Below are positions 26,352 to 37,775 of a stretch of DNA of 64,000 bases, piece by piece. A model generated the notes under the pieces. That model did no database searches and was not told the origin of the DNA. It was given only the letters and a program-made list of their open reading frames with translations. Each line of letters starts with the position of its first letter. Position 1 is the stretch's first letter. The stretch comes from Nocardia blacklockiae (lineage in GTDB: Bacteria; Actinomycetota; Actinomycetes; Mycobacteriales; Mycobacteriaceae): the NCBI RefSeq assembly GCF_015477355.1, contig NZ_JADLRJ010000004.1, forward strand, positions 434,001-498,000, written 5' to 3'. The translations under genes were made by a program, and so were the position numbers.

Positions 26352-27542
26352 TTACTTGATGATCTTCGTGACGCGACCGGCGCCGACGGTGCGGCCACCC
26401 TCGCGGATCGCGAAGCGCAGGCCCTCTTCCATGGCGACCGGCTGGATCAGCTTGACGCTCATCTCGGTGTTGTCGCCCGGCATGACCATCTCGGTGCCCT
26501 CGGGGAGGGTGACGACACCGGTCACGTCGGTGGTGCGGAAGTAGAACTGCGGGCGGTAGTTGTTGAAGAACGGGGTGTGGCGGCCGCCCTCGTCCTTCGA
26601 CAGGATGTACGCCTGGCCCTCGAACTCCGTGTGCGGGGTGGTGGTGCCCGGCTTGATGACGACCTGGCCGCGCTCCACGTCCTCGCGCTTGATGCCACGC
26701 ACCAGCAGGCCGACGTTGTCGCCCGCCTGGCCCTGGTCCAGCAGCTTGCGGAACATCTCGATGCCGGTGATGGTGGTCTTGGTCTTCTCCGGGCGGATGC
26801 CGACGATCTCGACTTCCTCGTTGACGTTGACCACGCCACGCTCGACACGACCGGTGACGACGGTGCCACGACCGGTGATCGTGAAGACGTCCTCGATCGG
26901 CATCAGGAACGGCTTGTCGGTCTCACGAACCGGGTCCGGGATCGACTCGTCGACCGCGTTCATCAGCTCGACGATCGACTCGGCCCACTTCTCGTCGCCC
27001 TCCAGCGCCTTCAGGCCGGAAACGCGGACGACCGGAGCGTCCTCGTCGAACTCCTGCGAGGCCAGCAGCTCGCGGACCTCCATCTCGACGAGCTCGAGGA
27101 TCTCCTCGTCGTCGACCATGTCCGACTTGTTCAGCGCGACCAGGATGTAGGGCACGCCGACCTGACGGGCGAGCAGCACGTGCTCGCGGGTCTGCGGCAT
27201 CGGGCCGTCGGTGGCCGCCACGACCAGGATCGCGCCGTCCATCTGGGCGGCACCGGTGATCATGTTCTTGATGTAGTCGGCGTGGCCCGGCGCGTCGACG
27301 TGGGCGTAGTGCCGCTTCTCGGTCTGGTACTCGACGTGGGAGATGTTGATCGTGATACCACGAGCCTTCTCCTCCGGAGCCTTGTCGATCTGGTCGAACG
27401 CAAAGCTCTGGTTCAGGTCCGGGTACTTGTCGTGCAGAACCTTGGTGATAGCCGCCGTCAGCGTGGTCTTGCCGTGGTCGACGTGACCGATGGTGCCGAT
27501 GTTGACGTGGGGCTTCGTCCGCTCGAACTTCGCCTTCGCCAC
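26352..27542 (-). CDS. tuf: Elongation factor Tu
   Basis: 396 residues. The N-terminal GTPase domain has '[14 protein letters not shown]' (P-loop), 'DAPGHADYI' (G3) and 'NKSDM' (G4), followed by the two beta-barrel domains and the C-terminal '[15 protein letters not shown]'. It delivers aminoacyl-tRNA to the ribosome. GTG 27542 is preceded by GGAGG with 7-base spacing. It is last in rpsL-rpsG-fusA-tuf and followed by a strong terminator. Confidence 0.99.
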   Translation of the reverse strand: MAKAKFERTKPHVNIGTIGHVDHGKTTLTAAITKVLHDKYPDLNQSFAFDQIDKAPEEKARGITINISHVEYQTEKRHYAHVDAPGHADYIKNMITGAAQMDGAILVVAATDGPMPQTREHVLLARQVGVPYILVALNKSDMVDDEEILELVEMEVRELLASQEFDEDAPVVRVSGLKALEGDEKWAESIVELMNAVDESIPDPVRETDKPFLMPIEDVFTITGRGTVVTGRVERGVVNVNEEVEIVGIRPEKTKTTITGIEMFRKLLDQGQAGDNVGLLVRGIKREDVERGQVVIKPGTTTPHTEFEGQAYILSKDEGGRHTPFFNNYRPQFYFRTTDVTGVVTLPEGTEMVMPGDNTEMSVKLIQPVAMEEGLRFAIREGGRTVGAGRVTKIIK

Positions 27543-27618
27543 TTGATGTCCTCCTGGACTTGTTGGTGCTTGCTATGCAGCAGTGCGGTTTGTACTTACT
27601 GGGTCGTGCGTGACCGAC

Positions 27619-29721
27619 TTATTCGCCGGTCGCCTTGGCGATGATCTCCTTCGACACGTTGGCCGGAACCTCCGCGTACGAATCGAACACCATGGAGAAG
27701 TTCGCCCGGCCCTGGGTCTTGGACCGCAGGTCACCGATGTAGCCGAACATCTCCGAGAGCGGAACCAGCGCCTTGACGACACGGGCACCACTGCGTTCCT
27801 CCATGGCCTGGATCTGGCCACGGCGGGAGTTCAGGTCGCCGATCACGTCGCCCATGTACTCCTCGGGCGTGGTGACCTCGACGGCCATCAGCGGCTCGAG
27901 GATCACCGGACCGGCCTTGCGGGCCGCTTCCTTCAGCGCCTGCGCACCCGCGATCTTGAACGCCATTTCCGAGGAGTCGACCTCGTGGTAGGCGCCGTCG
28001 AGCAGCTTCGCCTTCAGGTTGACCAGCGGGTAACCAGCGAGGACACCGTACTGCATGGCGTCCTGGATGCCGGCGTCCACCGAGGGGATGTACTCGCGCG
28101 GGACGCGGCCACCGGTGACCTTGTTCTCGAACTCGTAGGTCGCGCCGTCCTCGCCGGTGAACGGCTCGAGCGCGATGATCACGCGCGCGAACTGGCCCGA
28201 GCCACCCGTCTGCTTCTTGTGGGTGTACTCGTGCTTCTCGACCGGCTTGGTGATGGTCTCACGGTAGGCCACCTGCGGCTTGCCGATGTTGGCCTCGACC
28301 TTGAATTCGCGCTTCATGCGGTCGACGTAGATGTCGAGCTGGAGCTCGCCCATGCCGCCGATGACGGTCTGGCCGGTCTCCTGGTCCAGCTTCACGTTGA
28401 AGGTGGGGTCCTCCTCCGCGAACTTCTGGATGGCGGTGCCCAGCTTCTCCTGGTCGGCCTTGGTCTTCGGCTCGATGGCCACCTCGATGACCGGGTCCGG
28501 GAAGGACATGGACTCCAGCACGATCTGGTTCTGCGGATCGCACAGGGTGTCGCCGGTGGTGGTGTCCTTCAGGCCGATGACCGCGTAGATGTGGCCGGCC
28601 TGGGCCTCATCGATCGGCTGCTCCTTGTTGGAGTGCATCTGGAACAGCTTGCCCAGCCGCTCCTTCTTGCCCTTGGTCGAGTTGATGACCTGGGCGCCGG
28701 AGGCGACCTTGCCGGAGTACACGCGCACGTAGGTCAGCTTGCCGAAGAACGGGTGCGTCGCGACCTTGAACGCCAGCGCCGCGAACGGCTCGCTGGGGTC
28801 GGCGTTGCGGTGCAGGATCTCTTCCTCGTTGCCCGGGACGTGGCCGTCGGTGCCGCCGTCGTCCAGCGGGTTGGGCAGGTAGTCGATCACCGCGTCCAGC
28901 ATCGGCTGCACGCCCTTGTTCTTGAACGCCGAACCACAGAGCACCGGGTAGAGCTCCGAGTTGACGGTCAGCTTGCGGATGGCGCCCTTGATCTCCTCGA
29001 TCGTGAGCTCCTCGCCGCCGAGGAACTTCTCGAGCAGCTCCTCGTCCGACTCGGCGACGGCCTCGAGCAGTTCCTGGCGGTACTGCTCGGCGCGCTCGGC
29101 CAGGTCGGCCGGGATCTCGGTGGTCTCGTAGGACTCGCCGAGCTTGGTCTCGCCCTTCCAGACCTTCGCCTTCATCTCGACCAGGTCGACGATGCCCTCG
29201 AAGTCGTTCTCCGCGCCGATCGGCAGCTGGATGACCAGCGGCTTGGCACCGAGGCGGTCCTTGATGGTCTGGACCGTGAAGTAGAAGTCGGCGCCCAGCT
29301 TGTCCATCTTGTTGACGAAGCAGATGCGCGGGACGTCGTACTTGTCGGCCTGCCGCCAGACCTGCTCGGACTGCGGCTCAACGCCCTCTTTGCCGTCGAA
29401 GACCGCAACCGCGCCATCGAGAACGCGCAGCGATCGCTCCACCTCGACCGTGAAGTCGACGTGACCCGGCGTGTCGATGATGTTGATCTGGTTGTCTTTC
29501 CAGAAGCAGGTCGTCGCGGCCGACGTGATCGTGATGCCGCGCTCCTGCTCCTGAGCCATCCAGTCCATCGTGGCCGCGCCGTCGTGGACCTCACCGATCT
29601 TGTAGGTGATACCGGTGTAGAAGAGAATGCGTTCGGTTGTCGTGGTCTTGCCGGCATCGATGTGGGCCATGATGCCGATGTTGCGGACCTTGTTGAGGTC
29701 GGTGAGCACGTCCTGTGCCAC
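27619..29721 (-). CDS. fusA: Elongation factor G
   Basis: 700 residues, full length, from GTG 29721. '[20 protein letters not shown]' holds the P-loop and 'DTPGHVDF' and '[10 protein letters not shown]' the other GTPase motifs; domains II-V follow through '[17 protein letters not shown]'. It catalyses ribosome translocation and, with the recycling factor, subunit splitting. It lies 193 bp after rpsG and 76 bp before tuf. Confidence 0.99.
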   Translation of the reverse strand: MAQDVLTDLNKVRNIGIMAHIDAGKTTTTERILFYTGITYKIGEVHDGAATMDWMAQEQERGITITSAATTCFWKDNQINIIDTPGHVDFTVEVERSLRVLDGAVAVFDGKEGVEPQSEQVWRQADKYDVPRICFVNKMDKLGADFYFTVQTIKDRLGAKPLVIQLPIGAENDFEGIVDLVEMKAKVWKGETKLGESYETTEIPADLAERAEQYRQELLEAVAESDEELLEKFLGGEELTIEEIKGAIRKLTVNSELYPVLCGSAFKNKGVQPMLDAVIDYLPNPLDDGGTDGHVPGNEEEILHRNADPSEPFAALAFKVATHPFFGKLTYVRVYSGKVASGAQVINSTKGKKERLGKLFQMHSNKEQPIDEAQAGHIYAVIGLKDTTTGDTLCDPQNQIVLESMSFPDPVIEVAIEPKTKADQEKLGTAIQKFAEEDPTFNVKLDQETGQTVIGGMGELQLDIYVDRMKREFKVEANIGKPQVAYRETITKPVEKHEYTHKKQTGGSGQFARVIIALEPFTGEDGATYEFENKVTGGRVPREYIPSVDAGIQDAMQYGVLAGYPLVNLKAKLLDGAYHEVDSSEMAFKIAGAQALKEAARKAGPVILEPLMAVEVTTPEEYMGDVIGDLNSRRGQIQAMEERSGARVVKALVPLSEMFGYIGDLRSKTQGRANFSMVFDSYAEVPANVSKEIIAKATGE

Positions 29722-29914
29722 GGAAATCTTCCCCGCTCGTAGCTAGTTGGGATTTTCGGGAACGACCCTGGCTCCGTGTCGGAGGCCCAGAGGCCATCAC
29801 TTTTTCAACGTCGGACGCGGCCTGCGAGTGCCATGTCCGACTGTGACTCGCCTCCCGGCTCCGATCCTGGCGCGGTGCCCGGGCGGGCACCGCTGCGGAG
29901 GCCCGGGAGTCGAC

Positions 29915-30385
29915 TCACCAGCGGTAGTGCGCGAAGGCCCGGTTCGACTCGGCCATCTTGTGGGTGTCCTCGCGACGCTTCACCGAGGCGCCCAGCCCGT
30001 TGCTGGCATCCAGTAGCTCGTTGGCCAGCCGCTCGACCATGGTCTTCTCGCGGCGCTGCCGGGAGAAGTTCACCAGCCAGCGCAGCGCCAGGGTGTTGGC
30101 GCGACCCGGACGGACCTCGACCGGCACCTGGTAGGTGGCGCCACCGACACGGCGGGGCTTCACCTCGAGGGAGGGCTTCACGTTGTCGAGCGCGCGCTTG
30201 AGCGTGACGACCGGGTCGGTGCCGGTCTTCTCGCGCGCCTGCTCCAGCGCCGCGTAGACGATGCGCTCGGCGGTGGACTTCTTGCCGTCCAGCAGGATCT
30301 TGTTGACCAGCTGGCTGACCAGCGGCGACCCGTAGACCGGGTCGTTGATCAGCGGACGCTTGGGAGCGGGGCCCTTGCGCGGCAT
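29915..30385 (-). CDS. rpsG: 30S ribosomal protein S7
   Basis: 156 residues, '[20 protein letters not shown]' at the N-terminus and '[15 protein letters not shown]' at the end, as in other actinobacterial S7. It is the primary binder of the 3' domain of 16S rRNA. It starts one base after the rpsL stop, so translation is closely coupled. Confidence 0.99.
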   Translation of the reverse strand: MPRKGPAPKRPLINDPVYGSPLVSQLVNKILLDGKKSTAERIVYAALEQAREKTGTDPVVTLKRALDNVKPSLEVKPRRVGGATYQVPVEVRPGRANTLALRWLVNFSRQRREKTMVERLANELLDASNGLGASVKRREDTHKMAESNRAFAHYRW

Positions 30386-30386
30386 A

Positions 30387-30761
30387 TCAGCTCTTCTCCT
30401 TCTTCGCGCCGTAGCGGCTGCGGGCCTGCTTGCGGTTCTTCACACCCTGGGTGTCGAGCGAACCGCGGATGATCTTGTAGCGCACACCCGGGAGGTCCTT
30501 CACACGACCGCCGCGCACGAGCACCATCGAGTGCTCCTGCAGGTTGTGGCCCTCACCGGGGATGTAGGCCGTGACCTCGACCGCGCTGGTCAGGCGAACA
30601 CGCGCGACCTTGCGCAGCGCGGAGTTCGGCTTCTTCGGGGTCGTGGTGTACACGCGGGTGCACACGCCACGACGCTGCGGGCTCCCCTTCAGGGCCGCGG
30701 TCTTCGTCTTCGCGACCTTGTCGCGGCGACCCTTGCGGACCAGCTGGTTGATGGTTGGCAT
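30387..30761 (-). CDS. rpsL: 30S ribosomal protein S12
   Basis: 124 residues. It begins '[15 protein letters not shown]' and contains the decoding-centre loops '[13 protein letters not shown]' and '[12 protein letters not shown]'. The lysines that change in streptomycin-resistant mutants (Lys43 and Lys88 type positions) are the wild-type residues. It is first gene of the str operon, preceded by a 319-bp gap. Confidence 0.99.
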   Translation of the reverse strand: MPTINQLVRKGRRDKVAKTKTAALKGSPQRRGVCTRVYTTTPKKPNSALRKVARVRLTSAVEVTAYIPGEGHNLQEHSMVLVRGGRVKDLPGVRYKIIRGSLDTQGVKNRKQARSRYGAKKEKS

Positions 30762-31080
30762 ATACCGGCTTTCTTTATTCAGTAACCAGGTGTCTGGAGT
30801 TCTTCACGTGTGCGTCATCGAGCTTTCACCCGCCCGCCCGGATCCGCGTTCCTCGCGTCCCGAGGTCGGGCGTGTCGCGCGCGTCGCATGCCTACTTTTC
30901 CGGGCACGCTGAAACGGTCGGCCGCTCTCGCTGGCTTACGTCCTGCACACGAACTTGCCCGCTAGCTTCCGGGCACAGCGATCCACGATACCCGTCGGCG
31001 CGGCGGGGGGCAAAAGCGGGTACCCCGTGGTAGGCGAGGCACGGCGCCGGAGTCGCGATATCGGGTTGTCGAGCTAGTCG
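30762..31080. other. Leader/promoter region of the str operon
   Basis: 319 bp upstream of rpsL and downstream of the DUF3558 gene. It must hold the rpsL promoter and leader. An AT-rich stretch lies directly before the rpsL start. I could not assign -35/-10 boxes with confidence and see no gene. Confidence 0.5.
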
Positions 31081-31632
31081 TTATCGGGCCAGGTTCAACG
31101 TCAACTCTGCCAGTTTCCGGGCTCCTTCGCACGGATCCGGATGTCCCGATCCCGCACGATAGTTCACCCACCACCCGACGATGCCGGTATCGGCCGCGGG
31201 CGCCATCACTCCGCAGGAGTCGGCGTCGTTGGGCCGGTGCACCTGCAACGCGCGGCGACCCTGCACGGTCACGTCCGTAGTGCTGTAACCGAGCCGATCG
31301 TTGTTCTGTTTCTCGTTGGGTAGCGACCCCATCTCGTACCAGTTCAGCGTGGCCATGCCGTCGCCGCCGGGGGTGCCCAGCAGGTCCCACATGCACACCG
31401 CGCCGTTGAACGAACTCGACACGCTCTGCGCGCCGGTCGACTTCGCGATCTCGTCCTGCGCCACCACGTCGCACTCGCGCAGCAACTTGTCGAAGTTCAT
31501 GTTGACCGAGCTGCCGCCGCCGGCCGGCTGCGCGTCGCCCGGCACCGTGCGGCCGCATCCGCCCAGCGCCAATGCCGCCGACACGGCCACCGCGCAGAGG
31601 GCCGCGGCCCTCGCTCCCGTTCGCACGCTCAC
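31081..31632 (-). CDS. DUF3558 lipoprotein (first copy)
   Basis: 183 residues. The lipoprotein signal has lipobox 'LALGGC' (Cys near 26). The mature part has the DUF3558 pattern with 'LLRECDVVAQDEI', 'VCMWDLLG' and 'DPCEGARKLAELTLNLAR', its paired cysteines suggesting disulfides. The family is widespread in Nocardia and Streptomyces envelopes; function unknown. GTG 31632 has GAGG 6 bases upstream. It follows the second DUF3558 gene by 7 bp, so both are co-transcribed. Confidence 0.85.
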   Translation of the reverse strand: MSVRTGARAAALCAVAVSAALALGGCGRTVPGDAQPAGGGSSVNMNFDKLLRECDVVAQDEIAKSTGAQSVSSSFNGAVCMWDLLGTPGGDGMATLNWYEMGSLPNEKQNNDRLGYSTTDVTVQGRRALQVHRPNDADSCGVMAPAADTGIVGWWVNYRAGSGHPDPCEGARKLAELTLNLAR

Positions 31633-31639
31633 GCCGCCC

Positions 31640-32170
31640 TCACTTCAATCGCTGCACGGTCAGCTCGGCCATCTTGCGGTTCTTCGCGCACGGGTCGCCG
31701 CCGAGCTGACCGAACAGGCCGGCGGAGGTGGACCATTCGAAGAAGTCGTCGCCGAGTTGCACGGCCAGGTCGCAAATGCTGCCGTCGGCCGTGGCGTCCT
31801 GGAAGCCCTGGTGCCCGGCGACCTCGATGCTCTCCGGATTGCGGCCCTGCGCGGTGACCCAGGCGCGTTCCCGCTCGATCGGGCTACCGCGGTAGGACGC
31901 GAAGGTGACGCTCGGCGAGCCCGCGCCGGCCGACTGCCAGTTGCAGCCGACGGAATTCTTGAACGACCGCGAAATCTGCGGCAACCGGCCGAGATCCCGC
32001 ACCTCGTCGTCGGTCAGGCCGCCGCACTCCCCCGTGAACGGGCCCAGGGTGGCCACCTTCAGCGGCGGGCGCACGGCCGGGGATGCACTGCCCGAGTCGT
32101 CGCCCGAACCGCAGGCCGTGAGCAGCGTTGCGAGAGCCGCCCCTAGGACGATCGCCGACGTGATCCGCAT
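31640..32170 (-). CDS. DUF3558 lipoprotein (second copy)
   Basis: 176 residues, ATG 32170. The signal peptide has lipobox 'LLTAC' (Cys near 20). 'GPFTGECGGLTDDEV', 'SVGCNWQSAG' and 'GDPCAKNRKMAELTVQRLK' align with the neighbouring copy, indicating an old duplication. It is exported and lipid-anchored; function unknown. It begins 30 bp after the hppD stop and may be read from the same transcript. Confidence 0.85.
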   Translation of the reverse strand: MRITSAIVLGAALATLLTACGSGDDSGSASPAVRPPLKVATLGPFTGECGGLTDDEVRDLGRLPQISRSFKNSVGCNWQSAGAGSPSVTFASYRGSPIERERAWVTAQGRNPESIEVAGHQGFQDATADGSICDLAVQLGDDFFEWSTSAGLFGQLGGDPCAKNRKMAELTVQRLK

Positions 32171-32200
32171 AGAGGCGACTGTACTGGGCGGCGCGGGTCT

Positions 32201-33502
<1,302 letters not shown>

Positions 33503-33526
33503 TCACGAGCACGGACGGAGACGACG

Positions 33527-34045
33527 ATGGCACGCACCGCGGCCAAGCTGGACGAACTGGATCTGGCGATCCTCGCCGCCATGCACGAGTACCAGAAGGC
33601 GGGCATCCTCGAGCTGTCCCGGCGCACCCGCGTGGCCCGCGCGACGGTGCAGTCCCGCATCGCGCGCATGGAGGAGTCCGGGGTCATCTCGTCCTACGAT
33701 CCGCAGATCGACGTCACCGCAGCCGGTTTCGACGTGCAGGCGTTCGTCACGCTGGAGATCGCGCAGGGCGCGCTGGACGCGGTGGCCGCGGACCTGGATG
33801 CGATCCCGGGGGTGCTGGAGGCCTACGCCACCACCGGTTCGGGCGACGTGCTGTGCCGCATCGGCGCGGATTCGCACGCCGGGTTGCAGTCGGTGCTGCT
33901 GAGTATCGATCGCAGCGGCGCGGTGGTCCGCTCGCACAGCGTGATCGTGTTGTCGACGGTGGTGCCGCCGCGCACCCTGCCGCTGCTGCGGACCCTCACC
34001 CCCGCCGGCACCAGCAAGGCCCCGGCCTACCGCAACCACTCCTGA
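33527..34045 (+). CDS. Lrp/AsnC-family regulator divergent from hppD
   Basis: 172 residues. An N-terminal winged helix ('LDLAILAAMHEYQKAGILELSRRTRVARATVQSRIARMEESGVI') is followed by a RAM/AsnC ligand domain ('YATTGSGDVLCRIGADSHAGLQSVL'). GGAG sits 6 bases before ATG 33527. Lrp regulators next to hppD are common in actinobacteria and respond to aromatic amino acids. The shared 135-bp gap contains two similar AT-rich blocks (near 33428-33466) that may be its sites. Confidence 0.9.
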   Translation: MARTAAKLDELDLAILAAMHEYQKAGILELSRRTRVARATVQSRIARMEESGVISSYDPQIDVTAAGFDVQAFVTLEIAQGALDAVAADLDAIPGVLEAYATTGSGDVLCRIGADSHAGLQSVLLSIDRSGAVVRSHSVIVLSTVVPPRTLPLLRTLTPAGTSKAPAYRNHS

Positions 34046-34055
34046 CCGCCTCGGC

Positions 34056-34703
34056 TCACCGCCGCCGCAGCCGGGTGATCAGGCCGCGGACGTGGCCCTC
34101 GGCGGCGGCGCGGGCCTCGTCGGGATGTCCCGACTCCAGCGCCTCCACGATGCGCCGATGCTCGCGCAGCGCGATGCGGCGGTTGGCCGCACTGCGCCAC
34201 AGATCGCCGCGGTACAGGTGGGCCTGCGCCTCCAGCCGGGCCAGTTCGGCGACGAGCGTGCGGTTGGCGGACCGGTCGCGGATGAAGGCGTGGAACTCCA
34301 GATCCAGCTCGGTGTCGCGCGCCGGGTTCGGGTCGCCGCTCAGGTTCTCCTCCTGCGCGGCCATCATGGCGTTCAGCTGGGCCAAGTCGGCGACCGTGAT
34401 CCGGAGGGCGGCCGCGGCGGCGGCCGACCCGTCGAGCACGGCGCGCACCGCCAGCACGTCGCACACCTGGTCGTCGTCGATGGTCGCGACGCGGGCACCG
34501 GCGTGCGGGACGGCCACGGCCAGACCCTCGTAGATCAGCTGCTGCACCGCCTCGCGCACGGGACTGCGGCTGACGCCGAGCCGGATCGACAGGGCGGGCA
34601 CGCTCAGCGGCTCGCCCGGCGCCAGCTCACCCGACAGCACCAGCTGCCGCAGCCTGCGGTGCACGGATTCGCCGAGCAGCGCCGCGCCTTCCGCCTCGGT
34701 CAT
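34056..34703 (-). CDS. GntR-family (FCD) regulator of the uptake/catabolic operon
   Basis: 215 residues. The winged helix is 'LAPGEPLSVPALSIRLGVSRSPVREAVQQLIYEGLAVAV', then an FCD domain with 'EFHAFIRDRSANRTLVAEL' and 'EHRRIVEALESGHPDEA', which carry the metal-binding Asp/His positions. FCD members bind small organic acids. It is last in a minus-strand run, 29 bp after the oxygenase gene, so it probably regulates that operon. The candidate site is the inverted repeat at 38631-38678. Confidence 0.88.
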   Translation of the reverse strand: MTEAEGAALLGESVHRRLRQLVLSGELAPGEPLSVPALSIRLGVSRSPVREAVQQLIYEGLAVAVPHAGARVATIDDDQVCDVLAVRAVLDGSAAAAAALRITVADLAQLNAMMAAQEENLSGDPNPARDTELDLEFHAFIRDRSANRTLVAELARLEAQAHLYRGDLWRSAANRRIALREHRRIVEALESGHPDEARAAAEGHVRGLITRLRRR

Positions 34704-34732
34704 CGTTGTTCCTTCCCGGTCGTCGCCCCACG

Positions 34733-35728
34733 CTACTGCCGCGGCCGGTAGTTGGCCCGCACCCGCTGGGCGAGGAAGTCCGCCGCGGTCACCGGCGGGT
34801 AGGTGCCGCGCGGCCCCGCGATCACCGCGTCCCGGTCGGCCTGGGCGAAGTAGGCGATGCTGTAGCGGTCCCCTTGATATTCGTCGGGGCCCGGGCCGCG
34901 GACCCGGTGGAAGTTGGACGGCAGCAGGTCGTCGCTCCAGCGGGTGAGCATGTCACCGATGTTGCAGGTGATCAGCGACGAGGACGGGACGATCGAGGTC
35001 CATCGTTGATCTCGCATCTCCCTGCCCGGGCACACCTGCAGGCCGCCCTGCCCGTCGCGCTGGAAAAGCAGTGTCAGACAGTCGAAGTCGGTGTGTGCGC
35101 CGGCTCGCCAGTGGCCCGGCGCGCCGCGCGACTCCGGCGGGACGGCGAAGTAGTGCAGCAGCCGCAGCGTGCTCTGGTAGTGGCCGGACTCGGGATTGTG
35201 GGCGGCCGTGAAATGGTCGCGGGGCAGCCCGAGGCGATCGGCGAAGCAGGACAGCACCCGCATCGCGACGGTCCAGCACCGGTGCTCGAAATCCGTTACG
35301 GCCGAGACGAATCCGGGCAGCTCGTCCGCAGCGGGCCACAGCCCCGCCATATGCGGCCGGGTGACCTGGTAGGACTCCTTGCGATCCGGGACACCGATGG
35401 ACGGGCGGACCTGGCTCATGCTCTCCCACCCGGCGTTGTTCTCCTTGACCAGGGGATACTTCTCCTTCACCGATTCCGGCAGCGCGAAGAACCGCGTGGT
35501 GAGTTCGAAGACGGCGTCGATCGTGGCCTGCGCGATGCCGTGGCCGGAGAGCTGGAAGAAGCCGATCTCGGTGGCGGCGGTCCAGAGCTGGTCGGTGATC
35601 TCGGCACACCGGGCGTCGAAGTCGGTCAGGTCGATCACGCGGATCTCGCGGTCCGCGGTCTCGCTGCCCAGCCCGCCCATCTGCTGTTCGCGGGCCACTT
35701 CGGACAGGTCGTAACTGGCGGTCATCAT
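34733..35728 (-). CDS. 2-oxoglutarate/Fe(II) oxygenase, isopenicillin N synthase-like
   Basis: 331 residues. The iron triad is intact: His212 and Asp214 in 'GAHTDFD' and His274 in 'SNFHRV'. The 2-oxoglutarate Arg288 and Ser290 are in 'DRYSIAYF'. The N-terminal 'IGFFQLSGHGI' motif is typical of the DIOX_N domain. The family includes fungal thymine-7-hydroxylase and flavonoid oxygenases. It sits 16 bp after a substrate-binding protein gene, in an operon with an ABC importer and an amidohydrolase of the heterocycle-deaminase family. Oxidation of an imported nitrogen heterocycle is a reasonable inference. GGAC lies close to ATG 35728. Confidence 0.88.
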   Translation of the reverse strand: MMTASYDLSEVAREQQMGGLGSETADREIRVIDLTDFDARCAEITDQLWTAATEIGFFQLSGHGIAQATIDAVFELTTRFFALPESVKEKYPLVKENNAGWESMSQVRPSIGVPDRKESYQVTRPHMAGLWPAADELPGFVSAVTDFEHRCWTVAMRVLSCFADRLGLPRDHFTAAHNPESGHYQSTLRLLHYFAVPPESRGAPGHWRAGAHTDFDCLTLLFQRDGQGGLQVCPGREMRDQRWTSIVPSSSLITCNIGDMLTRWSDDLLPSNFHRVRGPGPDEYQGDRYSIAYFAQADRDAVIAGPRGTYPPVTAADFLAQRVRANYRPRQ

Positions 35729-35744
35729 CGTCCTTTCGGGGAGG

Positions 35745-36908
35745 TCAGCGGTCGGCGCCGACGGTGGGATCGAGAAATTCGGTGGTCACCAGGTCGTGGG
35801 CGGACAGCCCATCGGGCACCGCGTTGCCGCCGCGGCGCAGGATCGGGGCGAACTCGTCGATCACCCGCTGCACCCGGGCATAGTCGAAACTGCCCAGCAC
35901 GCCGTCGGTGTCGTTGCCGATCAACCCGCCGTCGATCAGCGACTTCGAGGCGTAGGCGGCCAGCTCGGCGCTGTAGGGCGTGAAATTCGGGTTCGCGGCC
36001 ACCACGTCGGTGACCACCTCGTTCACCGGCTGCGGGTCGGCCCGGAAGCGCGCGGTGGCGCGCTGGATCATCGGCACCAGCCGCTGCAGGCACGGCCGCA
36101 GCTCGTTCACGCGATCGGCACGGACGTTGACCGTGCGCGCGTAACCCTCGTACCCGACGTCCCGAAGCAGTTGGTACGCAACGGGTTTGTTCCACGCCCG
36201 CAGTTCGTTCCGGTAGACGTAGGGCTCGGAGTTGAGGAAGCCCTGCTGCGCGAAGGACGGGTCGGAGACGAAGCGGGAGGGCGAATTGTCGTAGGAGGCA
36301 TCGATCTGCCCGGGCCGCAGCAAACCCCGCGATACCAGCCAGTCCGGATACAGCTGTCCCTGCGACACCACCACGGGGGCGCCGGATCTGCCGATGTCGG
36401 CGATGTCGTGCCAGTCCGGATGGGTCTTCGGATCCCACATCAGCAGCTGCGGACTGGCGCGCAGCAGAGTGGTCACCCCGACGATCCGCTGCTGACCGGC
36501 GGCGGCTACGGCCTGCTCGGAGTGGGCCAGACCCAGCGTGATGCCCGGATCGACGTACATCTGCGAGGGCACGGTCTGGAAGCCGATCGCCGCGCCGCCC
36601 GCCCGGATCTCCAGCTTCACCCCCGTGTCCCGGCCGTCGACGACGAGCGGGCCGGTGACCTTGTTGTGCTCGGCGTCCACCCGGTAGCCCGGACCTAGCA
36701 GTCCGAAGATCGGGCCGGAATCGGTCTCCGGTTCCCATTGCAGCTGCACCACCACGGTGTCGGGGCAGTGCCCGGCCAGCTGTTGTTCCGGTGGCGCGGC
36801 GGGCAGGTCGACCGGCGCGGCGCCCGGGTCGGACCCGCTGCAGGAGGTCGCGGCGACGACCGCGAAGGCGGCCAGCGCGGCGACGCCGAATCGGCGCACG
36901 AATGTCAT
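35745..36908 (-). CDS. ABC importer substrate-binding lipoprotein (NitT/TauT/THI5-like)
   Basis: 387 residues. The signal peptide has a lipobox-like 'VVAATSC' (Cys near 23). The mature domain has 'VVVQLQWEPETDSGPIFGLLGPGYRV' at its start, which matches periplasmic-binding proteins of the SsuA/THI5 group. It would bind the substrate outside the membrane for the permease encoded 18 bp downstream of the permease stop. A long 'QPVNEVVTDVVAANPNF' C-terminal lobe is intact. The ligand cannot be read from sequence; neighbours suggest a small nitrogenous heterocycle. Confidence 0.86.
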   Translation of the reverse strand: MTFVRRFGVAALAAFAVVAATSCSGSDPGAAPVDLPAAPPEQQLAGHCPDTVVVQLQWEPETDSGPIFGLLGPGYRVDAEHNKVTGPLVVDGRDTGVKLEIRAGGAAIGFQTVPSQMYVDPGITLGLAHSEQAVAAAGQQRIVGVTTLLRASPQLLMWDPKTHPDWHDIADIGRSGAPVVVSQGQLYPDWLVSRGLLRPGQIDASYDNSPSRFVSDPSFAQQGFLNSEPYVYRNELRAWNKPVAYQLLRDVGYEGYARTVNVRADRVNELRPCLQRLVPMIQRATARFRADPQPVNEVVTDVVAANPNFTPYSAELAAYASKSLIDGGLIGNDTDGVLGSFDYARVQRVIDEFAPILRRGGNAVPDGLSAHDLVTTEFLDPTVGADR

Positions 36909-36926
36909 GAGTGTTCTCCGAGAGGT

Positions 36927-37775
36927 TCAGCGGCCCGACGCATGCCAGCGGCCGACGGTGAGACGTTGCGCCACAGTGAAGATCGTGAAGACCACGACCC
37001 CGAACAGCGCCGCGAGCAGCAGGGCGGCGAGCAGGTCCTCCGACTGCAACCGGGCCCGATAGGTGTTGAGCAGCGTCCCGATGCCCGGCCGGCCCTGCGC
37101 GCAGAACATGTCGCCGACGATCGCGCCGGTGACCGAGAGCCCCGCGGCCGTGCGCAGCCCGGTCATGATCGACGGCAGCGCCGCCGGCAGTTCCAGCGAC
37201 ACCAGCCGCCGCAGCCGCCCGCAGCGGCCGAGCAGGAACAGCTCGCGCAGATTCGGGTCGACCGAGCGGACGCCGAACAGGGTCATCGCGATGATCGGGT
37301 GGACGGCGATGAGGACGCAGACGATGGTGCGCGCGGTGGTTCCGTAGCCGAACCAGAGTCCGATCAGCGGCACCACGGCGAGTACCGGGACCGCTTGCAA
37401 CACAACGGTTTGCGGATAGACGATGCGCTCCAGCAACCGGGCCTGGCTCATCAGCACACCGATGCTGACGCCGAGCAGGACGGAGAGCGCCAGACCGGTC
37501 ACCGCCACCCGGGCGGTCACCGAGAGCGCCCGCAGCATCACCTCGAGTTCGACCGGATCCAGGAGCGATTCGGTGAGGACGACGTGCGGCGGCGGCAGCA
37601 GGAACCGCCGGTCCGGCGCCAGCACCACCAGCGACACCAGATACCAGAGCGCCAGCACGAGACCGAAGGAGGCGACGGGCGCGCCGATCCGGCGCGCCGT
37701 CTTGCGTAGCAGCGGGCTGCGGCGGGTGGCCGCGCGGGCGAATCCGGCGCCCGCGGGCACGGCGATGCCGACCAT
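36927..37775 (-). CDS. ABC importer permease (SsuC/TauC-like)
   Basis: 282 residues, about six membrane segments. The binding-protein-dependent transport signature is near 'LPAALPSIMTGLRTAAGLSVTGAIVGDMF'. ATG 37775 overlaps the ATPase stop by one base. It forms the membrane channel with the ATPase upstream and the lipoprotein downstream in the transcript. Confidence 0.9.
   Translation of the reverse strand: MVGIAVPAGAGFARAATRRSPLLRKTARRIGAPVASFGLVLALWYLVSLVVLAPDRRFLLPPPHVVLTESLLDPVELEVMLRALSVTARVAVTGLALSVLLGVSIGVLMSQARLLERIVYPQTVVLQAVPVLAVVPLIGLWFGYGTTARTIVCVLIAVHPIIAMTLFGVRSVDPNLRELFLLGRCGRLRRLVSLELPAALPSIMTGLRTAAGLSVTGAIVGDMFCAQGRPGIGTLLNTYRARLQSEDLLAALLLAALFGVVVFTIFTVAQRLTVGRWHASGR

Noticed and set aside
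30387-30761. Streptomycin-resistance change in rpsL
   Set aside because: The Lys43- and Lys88-type residues are wild type in the translated protein.
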